Below, piece after piece: positions 24,622-32,249 of a stretch of DNA of 58,283 nt (position 1 is the first letter of the stretch; every line of letters starts with the position of its first letter). The translations under genes and the position numbers were made by a program. Location of the stretch: assembly GCA_002382975.1 (NCBI GenBank), contig DFTB01000002.1, positions 1-58,283 on the forward strand. Reading direction: 5' to 3'. The DNA comes from Fibrobacter sp. UBA4223 (GTDB taxonomy: Bacteria > Fibrobacterota > Fibrobacteria > Fibrobacterales > Fibrobacteraceae). The notes beneath the pieces are model-generated. The model was not told where the DNA came from. It made no database searches and saw only the letters and a list, made by a program, of their open reading frames with translations.

Positions 24622-26757
24622 ATGTCTGAAAACGAACAGAGAGCAACAATTAGTTTGGCGCAAATCCAAACCCCACAGACCGGGGATACCATCACATTGA
24701 TGGAAGCCCTGGGAATTTTGTGGAAAAAGAAATTTGTATTGATCTTGTTCATGGTGGTTGGTGCCGCGATAGGTATCCTGTTGGGTAACTGGATTCGTCC
24801 GCAGTACACCAGTGACGCACTTTTGCAGATTGACGTGAAGGGAAACAAGACTAGCAAGGCCATGGGCGAGATGGGCGCCCTTTTGGATGTGGCTAGCCCT
24901 GCCGATGCCGAAATTGAACTGATCAAGAGCCGCATGGTTCTTTCCAGTGTCGTCGAAGATGAGCACCTTTGTTTCAAGGCTTCCCCTGTTGGCCGTCTGG
25001 ATCGATTGATGCACCAAGAAGGCCGTATGGATTTGGAATACCTCTATATTCCGGAAAGGGCTAGGGATGGTGTATGGAAAGCTGTGGTAACAGGCCCCGG
25101 TTCTTACGTGGTGGTTACTCCCGAGGGTTCTGCTCTCGTAGAAGGAGTGGTCGGGGACATGATCAAGGCTCCCTATGCAGACGATACCTTGGCAATCCGT
25201 GTGAATTTCTTGCGGGCTCAAGAGGGAAAGGTGTTTGTGCTTTCTCAAATAAACGCCTTGTCTGCAATAAGGTCCTTGGCGAAAGGATTGAATGTTGCTG
25301 AGAAAGGCAAGAAATCGGGTATTATTTCGGTATCCTATTCTCACCGTTTCCCGGACAGGGCGGCCGCAATTCTGAACAGTGTCGCCAATACATATCTGCG
25401 TCAGAATGTAGAAATGCGCAGTGCCGAGGCTGAAAAAACTCTAGAGTTTTTAGAAGAACAACTGCCGGGGGTCAAGGCCAAGTTGGATAGTGCTGAAAAG
25501 GTGCTTGCCGACTATCGTTACAAGATAGGCTCTGTGGATATGACGGGTGAAACTCAGGTACACCTGCAAAAAGAGGTGGACTTGCAGAAGCAGATTCTCC
25601 AGATGGAGCAGGAACGACAGAGGGTGACCCGCCTATTCAAGGCCGAACACCCCAACGTGCTTACGTTGAACAAGCAAATAGACAAGCTGCGTAAAGAACT
25701 GGCTAAACTCAAGGTCAAGGCGGAGAAAATGCCTTTGACCCAGCAAGAGGTGATGCGTCTCCAGGAAGAGGTTCAGGTAAACAACGCCCTTTATACCACC
25801 ATGCTGAACAATATCCAGCAGCTTCGCGTGGTCCGTGCAGGCGAAGTGGGCAATGTGCGTGTGGTCGATTTTGCCCAGGTGGAGTCGAAACCCAGCAAAC
25901 CCAAGAAGTTCAACATTCTCGTTTGTTCCGTTGCTGCAAGCTTTATGCTTGGAGTGCTGCTGGTGTTTTTGCTGCGTATGCTTAGGAATGGCGTTCGCAG
26001 TTCCCTTGAAGTTGAACGAGAAACAGACACGAGCGTCTATGCCAAGATTCCTGAGTTTAAGGATGGTGTTAAATCCTTGGCCAGGGGCAAAAAGCACAAG
26101 GCTTTAGTCCTTACCGCTCCGGACAACCCTGCTTGCGAAGCTATGCGTTCTTTGCAGACTGCAATTGACTTTTCGATGTCAGAAGAAAAGCGCGTGATGA
26201 TGGTTACCGGGATGATTCCTGGCGTTGGAAAGTCGTTTGTAAGCATCAATCTGGCAACCCTTTATGCCATGTCGGGCAAGAAGGTTTTGCTTATAGATGC
26301 GGATATGCGTCGAGGCGTGCATCACAGCGGCAAAAAATATGGCCTTGCAGATGCCCTGTGTGGCAAGTGCAACTTGCAAGAGGCTGTGTCTATTGCCGAA
26401 GTGGAAAATCTCTTCATCATGGGCGCAGGCAACGCAACCATTGCACCTACGGACATGCTGAGGGGTGGTTCTTTTGAACAACTTCTTCATTTGGCCAGAC
26501 AGCACTTTGATGTGGTTATCGTGGATACTCCGCCTATGGACCTGGTGACAGACGCCGAACTGATTTGCGGCTTGGTGGACTTCAACCTGCTTGTCCTTCA
26601 CTATGGCAAGCATTCCATGGATTCTATCAAGGATGCGGTGGGCCGTCTCAAGCGCTATAGTGAAAAGCCCTGTGCCTTTGTGATGAACCACTGCGAGCAC
26701 GAGCCTGGCCATTATTACGGCCATTACTACGGCAAGTATTACAGTAAAAAGAAATAG
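24622..26757 (+). CDS. wzc: Wzc-type polysaccharide co-polymerase / BY-kinase
   Basis: This 711-residue inner-membrane protein sets polysaccharide chain length and autophosphorylates on tyrosine. It has a Wzz domain between membrane helices near residues 37-57 and 430-450, a periplasmic coiled coil at about 270-380, and a cytoplasmic BY-kinase with Walker A GMIPGVGKS near residue 530, Walker A' LLIDADMRR near 556 and Walker B VVIVDTPP near 632. The C-terminus is a tyrosine cluster (YYGHYYGKYYS) where phosphorylation is known in Wzc. The kinase is fused to the transmembrane part, the proteobacterial arrangement. No wzx/wzy genes are in the window. Confidence 0.93.
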   Translation: MSENEQRATISLAQIQTPQTGDTITLMEALGILWKKKFVLILFMVVGAAIGILLGNWIRPQYTSDALLQIDVKGNKTSKAMGEMGALLDVASPADAEIELIKSRMVLSSVVEDEHLCFKASPVGRLDRLMHQEGRMDLEYLYIPERARDGVWKAVVTGPGSYVVVTPEGSALVEGVVGDMIKAPYADDTLAIRVNFLRAQEGKVFVLSQINALSAIRSLAKGLNVAEKGKKSGIISVSYSHRFPDRAAAILNSVANTYLRQNVEMRSAEAEKTLEFLEEQLPGVKAKLDSAEKVLADYRYKIGSVDMTGETQVHLQKEVDLQKQILQMEQERQRVTRLFKAEHPNVLTLNKQIDKLRKELAKLKVKAEKMPLTQQEVMRLQEEVQVNNALYTTMLNNIQQLRVVRAGEVGNVRVVDFAQVESKPSKPKKFNILVCSVAASFMLGVLLVFLLRMLRNGVRSSLEVERETDTSVYAKIPEFKDGVKSLARGKKHKALVLTAPDNPACEAMRSLQTAIDFSMSEEKRVMMVTGMIPGVGKSFVSINLATLYAMSGKKVLLIDADMRRGVHHSGKKYGLADALCGKCNLQEAVSIAEVENLFIMGAGNATIAPTDMLRGGSFEQLLHLARQHFDVVIVDTPPMDLVTDAELICGLVDFNLLVLHYGKHSMDSIKDAVGRLKRYSEKPCAFVMNHCEHEPGHYYGHYYGKYYSKKK

Positions 26758-26793
26758 CAAGGTGCTTTTCGACATCTAGTCCGAGCGGTCATT

Positions 26794-26885
26794 GTGAGCA
26801 AAAAGCGCCTCGTATTAACGAGGCGTGTTTGCGAGAGCGAGGACCAGCCCTGCTGAAGAATCCAGCATCCAGTCCGAGCGGTCAT
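26794..26885. repeat. Two-hairpin structured element, unit A
   Basis: GTGAGC (26794-26799) is followed by a 7-bp hairpin CGCCTCG-TATTAA-CGAGGCG (26806-26825), then TGTTTGCGAGAG, a second hairpin closed by GGAC/GTCC (26841-26875), and CGGTCAT (26879-26885). Unit B has the same plan with different stem bases. Confidence 0.65.
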
Positions 26886-26938
26886 TAAACCTCACCTCCA
26901 TATAAAAAGACCCACACAGCTAGCAATATTGCTTTTTC
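26886..26938. repeat. Inverted partial copy of the tmRNA 3' end
   Basis: The plus strand reads CCTCACCTCCA followed by ATAAAAA and CCCACA. The tmRNA 3' end and its terminator arm read CCTCACCTCCA, ATAAAAA, CCCAC on the minus strand. The copy is therefore inverted relative to the gene, about 180 bp from it. Confidence 0.5.
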
Positions 26939-27029
26939 GTGAGCCGGAGCCACTGATATTAATCAGTGGTGTAGGCGAGAGGATTGGCCAACCAGAATGC
27001 CTTGGCAAGAATAGGGCCAATCCGGTCAT
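26939..27029. repeat. Two-hairpin structured element, unit B
   Basis: GTGAGC (26939-26944), hairpin CCACTGA-TATTAA-TCAGTGG (26950-26969), TGTAGGCGAGAG, a second hairpin GGATTGGCC/GGCCAATCC (26981-26989 with 27015-27023), and CGGTCAT (27023-27029). Loop TATTAA and the flanking words match unit A while both stems differ but still pair. Confidence 0.65.
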
Positions 27030-27041
27030 ATAAAAACTCCA

Positions 27042-27078
27042 GAAAATAAAAACCCACACAAGGTGGGTTTTTATTTTC
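27042..27078 (-). terminator. tmRNA terminator
   Basis: Sixteen-base perfect arms (27042-27057 and 27063-27078) with a 5-base loop. On the minus strand the stem begins right after the mature CCA end at 27079 and ends in GTTTTTATTTTC. Confidence 0.85.
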
Positions 27079-27433
27079 TGGAGGTGAGGGGAGTCGAACC
27101 CCTGTCCAAAATCACGTCCATGTCCATTCCTACAAGCTTTCCCTTCGTATTTAAGGTCTCGTCTTATCCACGCCCAAGAAGGTCGGCGCAGAGTTTGACC
27201 AGCCTAGTGAATCTCGGAACCTACCCCCAGGCATGGAAGATTCCTATCCCATATTGCGTCCGGACGTACATCCCGATGGGAGCGGGATGAGGCCCGGCGT
27301 TGCCGCTAATTAGGCAGCGAGTGCGTAGTTTTCGTCAGCACTTATTTTTTTTCAGACTTTTTTACGAGTGCCCTCGTCTGAGACCTCGGCTTGCAACTAA
27401 CACTTCGGTAACCCTGTCGAAACCAGATCACCC
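27079..27433 (-). ncRNA. ssrA: tmRNA (transfer-messenger RNA)
   Basis: tmRNA rescues stalled ribosomes and tags the unfinished protein for destruction. The 3' end holds the T-arm (GGTTCGACTCCCC) and terminal CCA at 27079. The 5' end GGGTGATCTGGTTTCGACAG pairs with it as the acceptor stem, with the D-loop-like GGTTTCGACAGGG. The tag frame at 27339-27310 reads ADENYALAA followed by TAA. Length is about 355 nt, close to 363 in E. coli. A TATATT box lies at 27445-27440, 7 bp before the start. The 5' end sits inside a 40-bp palindrome. Small open frames across this region are not genes. Confidence 0.96.
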
Positions 27434-27460
27434 CCTATGAATATAGGGGGTGATCTGGTT
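27421..27460. repeat. 40-bp perfect palindrome over the tmRNA 5' end
   Basis: Arms AACCAGATCACCCCCTAT (27421-27438) and ATAGGGGGTGATCTGGTT (27443-27460) are perfectly complementary, with GAAT between. The left arm contains the first 13 bases of tmRNA (on the minus strand); the centre carries its TATATT box. Confidence 0.9.
27440..27445 (-). promoter_or_regulatory. -10 box of ssrA
   Basis: TATATT on the minus strand ends 7 bp before the tmRNA 5' nucleotide inferred from acceptor-stem pairing. No good -35 hexamer is visible at 16-18 bp. Confidence 0.6.
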
Positions 27461-27484
27461 GAGACTCGTCGACTAAATGCGAGC
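27452..27484 (+). repeat. GATCTGGTTGAGACTCGTC direct repeat, copy 1
   Basis: GATCTGGTTGAGACTCGTC then GACTAAATGCGAGC. Copy 2 at 27644-27676 differs at two positions. The first nine bases match the tmRNA 5' region. Confidence 0.8.
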
Positions 27485-27577
27485 TGGCGAGCATTTAGGC
27501 CCTTGAGCACACTCTGTGTGCGAAAGGCCCGAAGGGCAAAATCACTGCGGGTAGCAGGGATTTTGGCAAACCAAGGC
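27472..27577. other. Run of hairpins between tmRNA and mfd
   Basis: Successive inverted repeats can be read: CTAAATGC/GCATTTAG, GCACAC-TCT-GTGTGC, GGCCC/GGGC around AAGGCCCGAAGGGC, and CAAAATC/GATTTTG with inner TGC/GCA. No protein-like frame explains them; the minus-strand frame here overlaps tmRNA. Confidence 0.5.
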
Positions 27578-27643
27578 ACCCCCCTCCCAAGGGAAAGAAG
27601 ATAAACCAAATATACAAAGTTCAAAGAAAATTGTAAAGTAACC

Positions 27644-27676
27644 GATCTGGTTGAGACTCGTCAACTAAATGTGAGC
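27644..27676 (+). repeat. GATCTGGTTGAGACTCGTC direct repeat, copy 2
   Basis: Second copy of the 33-bp repeat, 38 bp before the mfd start. Its GTTGA/TCAAC bases form a small hairpin. Confidence 0.8.
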
Positions 27677-27713
27677 AGAATCCTGGAAAAAAATTTCTAC
27701 TTTTGCAGACCCC

Positions 27714-30700
27714 ATGGACTCCATCCAAGAATACCTGCAGAACCCTGTCCCCCGGACCCTGAACCTCTTTGCGGAGGCTGGGGATGAAGCCGTCCATGTA
27801 AACGGCGCCACGGTCCCTATGGCCGCCATGATGGTGGCCAGGCGATTCTTTACGAATCCGGGCAACATTTTGGTGGTGACCAAAGATTTCAAGTCCGCCG
27901 AAGTCTGGATGGAAAATTTGCAGAGCCTCGTTGGCGAGGACTTTGTGCGGTTCTTCCCGTCCATCGGGCTAAAGCCTTACGAACAGAAAGTCCCTTTTGA
28001 AGGAGTTCTAGAAGAACGGCTCCGTTTTTTCAAGGACGCCGGGAATCCGGAAAAGCCTTTGGTGGCGGTTTGTTCCCTGGATGCCCTGCTTATGCGCTTG
28101 CCCGCTCCGGGGACGCTCCAGAAGAACATCCGGTCCTTGAAGGTGGGCGACGTGGTAGAACCCTCTGCACTCCGTCCCTGGTTCTTGGACCATGGCTTTG
28201 TAGAACAGCCCGTGGTGAGCAGCGTGGGGGAGTTTTCTATTCGCGGATGCATTGTAGATGTGAACTGCTTCTTGTACCCGCACCCAGTCCGTATCGAATT
28301 CTACGGCGACGAAATCGAGTCCATCCGCACCTTTGACATTTTCACCCAGCGTTCTATCGAAAGGATGGACCGCATTGAACTGTTCCCCATGGGAGAGTTC
28401 ACCCTGCCTCTGGAAGAAGCTTCCCGTATGGGATCTGACACCTCCGGTCTCTGGTGGCAACGCTCCCGGTACCAGGAATTGAATTCCAGCCTGTTGGATT
28501 ACCTGCCCCGCTGTTCTCTGGTGTTCGAAGAACTTTCCTCCTTGGCGGAAACGGCGGCAAGGCAGTATCTGCATTTTGAAGACCTGTTCGGCGAACAGAA
28601 AGCGGCTCGCCCCGACACGGAATCGCCGGAGAAAATCTGGTGGAAATTCGGCGAGATTTCCAGACAGTTCCCGGGCAAGGCAAGCCTGGACCTTACGCGG
28701 GTAGAGGCTCAGTCCAACAGCTGGTACAAGATTTCAGCAACCCCTCAGGATTTTTCCAGCACGGGAACCGACGCCGTGGCCAAGCAGATTGAGGAATTTG
28801 CGGCTACGGGCGGCGAAGTTTACGTGGTGGCCCCTACGCCGGGAGCTCTTGCAAGACTCCGGCACGTGCTGGAAGGACTCCCCGTAGAAGATTACTTTGT
28901 AGGAAACTTGACAGAAGGATTTTGGCTTACCGACGAAAAGGTGGCCTTCCTTACGGAGACCCGCATTTTCAACCGCCACGCAGGCAAGGCCCGCAAGCGC
29001 CAGATTGCGGGTTCGGTCGCCTCAGCCCTGATGGTGGAGTCCCTGAACCGCGGGGACTACGTGGCTCACGAAGACCACGGCGTGGGCCGCTACCTTGGGC
29101 TTGTCCGTGTAGAAGTCAACGGCGGCATGGTGGACTGCGCTCTGCTGGAATACAGCGGCGGAGACCGTCTCAAGTTCCCCGTTTCAGACCTGCAGAAGAT
29201 TGACCGCCTGGATGTTTCCGAAGAGGAACCGCCCAAGCTGGACAAGTTGGGTGGCAAGAACTGGGACACCGTCAAGAAGCGGGTCCAGAAGAAGGTGGTG
29301 CAGATTGCCCGGGAACTTGTGGAACTGTACGCCCGCCGCGAACTGGTGGAAGGTTTCGGTTTCCCGCCCGACGGAAAGCTCCAGCAGGAGTTCGAAGACG
29401 CCTTCGAATACGAGCCTACGCCAGACCAGGTGAAGGCTACCGAAGATATCAAGCGGGACATGGAAAGCAAGCGGCCTATGGACCGTCTGGTCTGCGGCGA
29501 TGTGGGTTTCGGAAAGACCGAGGTGGCCATGCGGGCCGCCTTCAAGTGCGTCTGCGCCAAGAAGCAGGTGGCTATCCTTGTGCCCACGACGATTTTGGCT
29601 GCCCAGCATTACGAGAATTTCAAGGAACGTTTTGCCGCTTTCCCGGTGAACATCGCCCTGGTAAACCGCTACCGCACGCCCAAGGAAAAACGGGAAGTCT
29701 TTAACGGGCTTTCCGAGGGCAAGGTGGACATTGTGGTAGGGACCCATTCCCTGCTCAGCGAGAAGAACCATTTCAAGGATTTGGGCCTGCTCATCGTAGA
29801 TGAAGAACAGAAATTCGGCGTGAAGCAGAAGGAAAAGCTCAGGGAGTTCCGTCTGTCGGTGGATACCCTCAGCATGAGCGCCACGCCAATCCCACGGTCC
29901 TTGCACTTGAGCATGACCGGTGTTCGGGACATTTCCCTCATCAATACGCCTCCCATCAACCGCTTGCCTGTAGAGACTAAGCTTTTGAAGCGGGACGACG
30001 TGATTCTTGCAGAAGCGGTGAAGGACGAACTTGCTCGCGGAGGCCAGGTGTTCGTGGTGAACGACCGTGTGCAGAGTATCAACCAGCTTGCAGAAGAAGT
30101 GGAAGCCTGGGTGCCCGAGGCCCGCGTGGCGGTGGCCCACGGCCAGATGGAAGATCGGGATTTGGAGCGCGTCATGAACGCCTTCCTTTCCAAGGAATTT
30201 GACGTGCTGGTAAGCACCAGCATTATCGAGTCGGGCCTGGATGTGCCCAACGCCAACACGATTATCATCAACAACGCCCATCATTTCGGAATCAGCCAGC
30301 TTTACCAGATGCGGGGCCGCGTAGGCCGCAGCGATGTGCTGGCCAAGGCTTTCTTGGTGATTCCCGCCAAGTCGGAAATTTCTCCGGAATCCATGCGCCG
30401 CCTAAAAGCGCTGGAGCAGTACACCGACCTGGGGAGTGGCTACCAGCTGGCCATGCGGGACCTGGAAATCCGCGGCGCAGGAAACCTCCTGGGTCAGGAG
30501 CAGCACGGCTTTATCGCCGAGGTGGGATTCGAGACGTACATCCGGCTGGTTAAGGAAGCGGTGGAGGAGTTGCGGGGCGGCCCTACGGACAAGCCCATTC
30601 AGCCCCGCGTGGAAATCGGCGTGGACGCCTACCTGCCCGAAGACTACATCCAGGACGGCCTTACGAGAATTTCTTTGTACCAGCGGATTGCCCGCATTGC

Positions 30701-31052
30701 CTCTCGGGCCGAGGTGGAAAGCATTTCCCAGGAACTGGAAGACCGCTTTGGCCCGGTGCCTGTACCTGCCCAGATGCTCATGAAGGTGACCGAAATCGGT
30801 CTTATCGCAGGCGGGCTACGCATTCAGGGACTGCAACAGCGCAAGGGAATACTGGTGGCGACCTTTACGGAATTCCCTCCACCAGATACCCGTATACTGG
30901 GCGAAATTTCGGGCCGCTGCACTTGCCCCATGCGTTACTTGGGGGCAACGCCTTTGCAGGCGGTCTTTGAATTGGGAGCCGCTCCAGCCGAAGTATTGGC
31001 CAGTAAGATTCTAGAGATTTTCCGTAGCTTCGCGGACATCCCGAAGTTCTGA
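27714..31052 (+). CDS. mfd: Transcription-repair coupling factor Mfd
   Basis: Mfd pushes stalled RNA polymerase off DNA lesions and recruits UvrA. The 1112-residue product has the UvrB-like N-terminal domains, the RNA-polymerase-interacting domain (about residues 445-510, HEDHGVGRYLGL), and the RecG-like translocase: Walker A GDVGFGKTE near 595, VDEEQKFG near 696, SATPIPRSLHLS, and the motif VI region QMRGRVGRSD. The TRCF C-terminal domain ends the protein. Its 3' end overlaps the convergent tatD-like gene by 42 bp. Confidence 0.96.
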   Translation: MDSIQEYLQNPVPRTLNLFAEAGDEAVHVNGATVPMAAMMVARRFFTNPGNILVVTKDFKSAEVWMENLQSLVGEDFVRFFPSIGLKPYEQKVPFEGVLEERLRFFKDAGNPEKPLVAVCSLDALLMRLPAPGTLQKNIRSLKVGDVVEPSALRPWFLDHGFVEQPVVSSVGEFSIRGCIVDVNCFLYPHPVRIEFYGDEIESIRTFDIFTQRSIERMDRIELFPMGEFTLPLEEASRMGSDTSGLWWQRSRYQELNSSLLDYLPRCSLVFEELSSLAETAARQYLHFEDLFGEQKAARPDTESPEKIWWKFGEISRQFPGKASLDLTRVEAQSNSWYKISATPQDFSSTGTDAVAKQIEEFAATGGEVYVVAPTPGALARLRHVLEGLPVEDYFVGNLTEGFWLTDEKVAFLTETRIFNRHAGKARKRQIAGSVASALMVESLNRGDYVAHEDHGVGRYLGLVRVEVNGGMVDCALLEYSGGDRLKFPVSDLQKIDRLDVSEEEPPKLDKLGGKNWDTVKKRVQKKVVQIARELVELYARRELVEGFGFPPDGKLQQEFEDAFEYEPTPDQVKATEDIKRDMESKRPMDRLVCGDVGFGKTEVAMRAAFKCVCAKKQVAILVPTTILAAQHYENFKERFAAFPVNIALVNRYRTPKEKREVFNGLSEGKVDIVVGTHSLLSEKNHFKDLGLLIVDEEQKFGVKQKEKLREFRLSVDTLSMSATPIPRSLHLSMTGVRDISLINTPPINRLPVETKLLKRDDVILAEAVKDELARGGQVFVVNDRVQSINQLAEEVEAWVPEARVAVAHGQMEDRDLERVMNAFLSKEFDVLVSTSIIESGLDVPNANTIIINNAHHFGISQLYQMRGRVGRSDVLAKAFLVIPAKSEISPESMRRLKALEQYTDLGSGYQLAMRDLEIRGAGNLLGQEQHGFIAEVGFETYIRLVKEAVEELRGGPTDKPIQPRVEIGVDAYLPEDYIQDGLTRISLYQRIARIASRAEVESISQELEDRFGPVPVPAQMLMKVTEIGLIAGGLRIQGLQQRKGILVATFTEFPPPDTRILGEISGRCTCPMRYLGATPLQAVFELGAAPAEVLASKILEIFRSFADIPKF

Positions 31053-31757
31053 TAGCAGCTTCTGGGCGATGTCTCTGGTGCTGGGCTCGCCTTCGCTGAA
31101 AAATTTCCCTATAAAACTTTCGTCGGCGTCGGTTTCGAACAGCAGAACTTCTTTCGGAAGCTCCGCCACGGCCTTTTGCGAAGACTTCTTGGTGCGGGTG
31201 CTGGCGTGGATCGAAAGAAGACCTCCCATCTCCAGGATTTGACGGGCAGTGCCGGTATCGCCGCCGAACCGGTGGAAAATGGGACGCGGGCCTTCTTTAG
31301 TCTTTCCGAAACCCGCCTGTTTCAGCAGGGCGATGGCACGTCCGTAGTCACCGACGCAATGGATTTGCAAATTCCGCTTCAATTCGAGAGCGAGTTCTGC
31401 CTGGAAAGTAAACCACTGCTCCTGCAATTCGCCAGCACCGTATTCCGGGAACCTGCGGTCTAGACCCGCTTCGCCTACCATGAAACTGCTTTCCCGTTCC
31501 AGAATGCGGCGGAGCTCTGCCTTGTGCGGTTCTGTCGCCTGGGCAATTGCCATAGGGTGGATTCCGAAGGCCAGGTTGCAACCCTTGTTTTTCAGATCCA
31601 AATCCTGCCACAGTTCCCACAAAGGTTCCCATTCCCCGGGTTCGCAGGCGACGGCGGTGTAGGCGTAGCCTATTCGGTCCAGTTCCTGGGCAAGTTCCCT
31701 TGGATGGGGGAGTCTTGTGATGTGGATGTGGCTGTCGTAGAGCGGTTTATGGGGCAT
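31011..31757 (-). CDS. TatD-family metal-dependent hydrolase
   Basis: TatD proteins are metal-dependent DNases of the amidohydrolase fold. The 248-residue product begins YDSHIHITRLPHP with the first metal-binding His-x-His, contains GIHPMA and VGEAGLDRRF (the metal-binding glutamate), QIHCVGDYGRA, and ends with ETDADESF, holding the last aspartate. Parts are shorter than canonical TatD, and the sequence is a divergent member. Start ATG at 31757, not the longer frame with a Phe-rich N-terminus. The 3' end overlaps mfd by 42 bp, so the two transcripts are antisense there. Confidence 0.8.
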   Translation of the reverse strand: MPHKPLYDSHIHITRLPHPRELAQELDRIGYAYTAVACEPGEWEPLWELWQDLDLKNKGCNLAFGIHPMAIAQATEPHKAELRRILERESSFMVGEAGLDRRFPEYGAGELQEQWFTFQAELALELKRNLQIHCVGDYGRAIALLKQAGFGKTKEGPRPIFHRFGGDTGTARQILEMGGLLSIHASTRTKKSSQKAVAELPKEVLLFETDADESFIGKFFSEGEPSTRDIAQKLLSELRDVREATENL

Positions 31758-31839
31758 TTGGACCTGTTTTTTGAACCAAAATAAAAAGAATTTCAACAAA
31801 AATCAAAAAATGCTTGTTTTTTTAGAAAAAAAAGCCTAG

Positions 31840-31905
31840 TTTATGGCTACGGCATCCGCCGGAAACAAGTTTGAACCCCAAGAGCCGCCAGGCGGCTGCC
31901 AAAAG
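31840..31905 (+). promoter_or_regulatory. Hairpin-bearing leader of the small ORF
   Basis: The leader between an AT-rich promoter-like stretch and the AAAGGAG site carries CCGCCGG and an AGCCG-CCAGG-CGGCT hairpin (31883-31897), with GGCA (31852-31855) and TGCC (31897-31900) able to close it. It could be a cis-regulatory RNA; no known riboswitch is recognised. Confidence 0.3.
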
Positions 31906-31913
31906 GAGATTAT

Positions 31914-32111
31914 ATGCGCGACCTGATTGAAAAGGTTTTGAAGAAAGGGCTTTCCGTTTCTTTTTCTGAAGAGGGTGGTTTTGCGGTTATCCGTATTTGC
32001 AAGGGCAGTGACGTGGTGGCCAGCTGCAGTCTCGGTTCTGCGGATTTCCGCGCCTCGGTAGAAGACAGCCTTCAGTCCTTGTTGCTGGATCTGGACCGAA
32101 AAGGCGTTTAA
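31914..32111 (+). CDS. Small hypothetical protein, 65 aa
   Basis: The ORF has a strong AAAGGAG site 5 bp upstream, and codon use like its neighbours. The product is predicted alpha/beta, with an N-terminal amphipathic helix (RDLIEKVLKKGLSVSF) and a C-terminal helix (SVEDSLQSLLLDLDRK). No cysteine motif, signal peptide or membrane segment shows. I do not recognise a family. It stands alone between two divergent or convergent neighbours, with a structured leader. Confidence 0.65.
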   Translation: MRDLIEKVLKKGLSVSFSEEGGFAVIRICKGSDVVASCSLGSADFRASVEDSLQSLLLDLDRKGV

Positions 32112-32175
32112 TAATTCAGAATTCAGAATTCGGAATTCGGAGTTCGGATTTCAGATTTCGGAATTTGAGATTCAA
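32112..32175. repeat. GAATTCAGA/TTCGGAA tract
   Basis: Units AATTCAG, AATTCAG, AATTCGG, AATTCGG, AGTTCGG, ATTTCAG, ATTTCGG follow each other with a 7-bp period. It is another member of the heptamer-tract class, with a different unit. Confidence 0.8.
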
Positions 32176-32194
32176 ATACAATAGTTCCTAAATG

Positions 32195-32230
32195 AAAAAA
32201 AAGTCCTGCGGAATTCCGCGGGACTTTCTA
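32195..32230 (-). terminator. Terminator of the porin gene
   Basis: AGTCCTGCGG and CCGCGGGACT flank AATT. The minus-strand stem is followed by a run of eight T, just beyond the stop of the porin-like gene at 32250. Confidence 0.85.
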
Positions 32231-32249
32231 ATTGTAGAAAAAGGTTGTC

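Noticed and set aside
26758..27078. tRNA genes near ssrA
   Set aside because: The hairpins here lack T-arm GGTTCGA and anticodon-arm patterns; only the tmRNA T-arm was found.
27397..27624. 75-codon minus-strand frame next to and over tmRNA
   Set aside because: It overlaps the tmRNA 5' end and the palindrome, with no ribosome site or family match.
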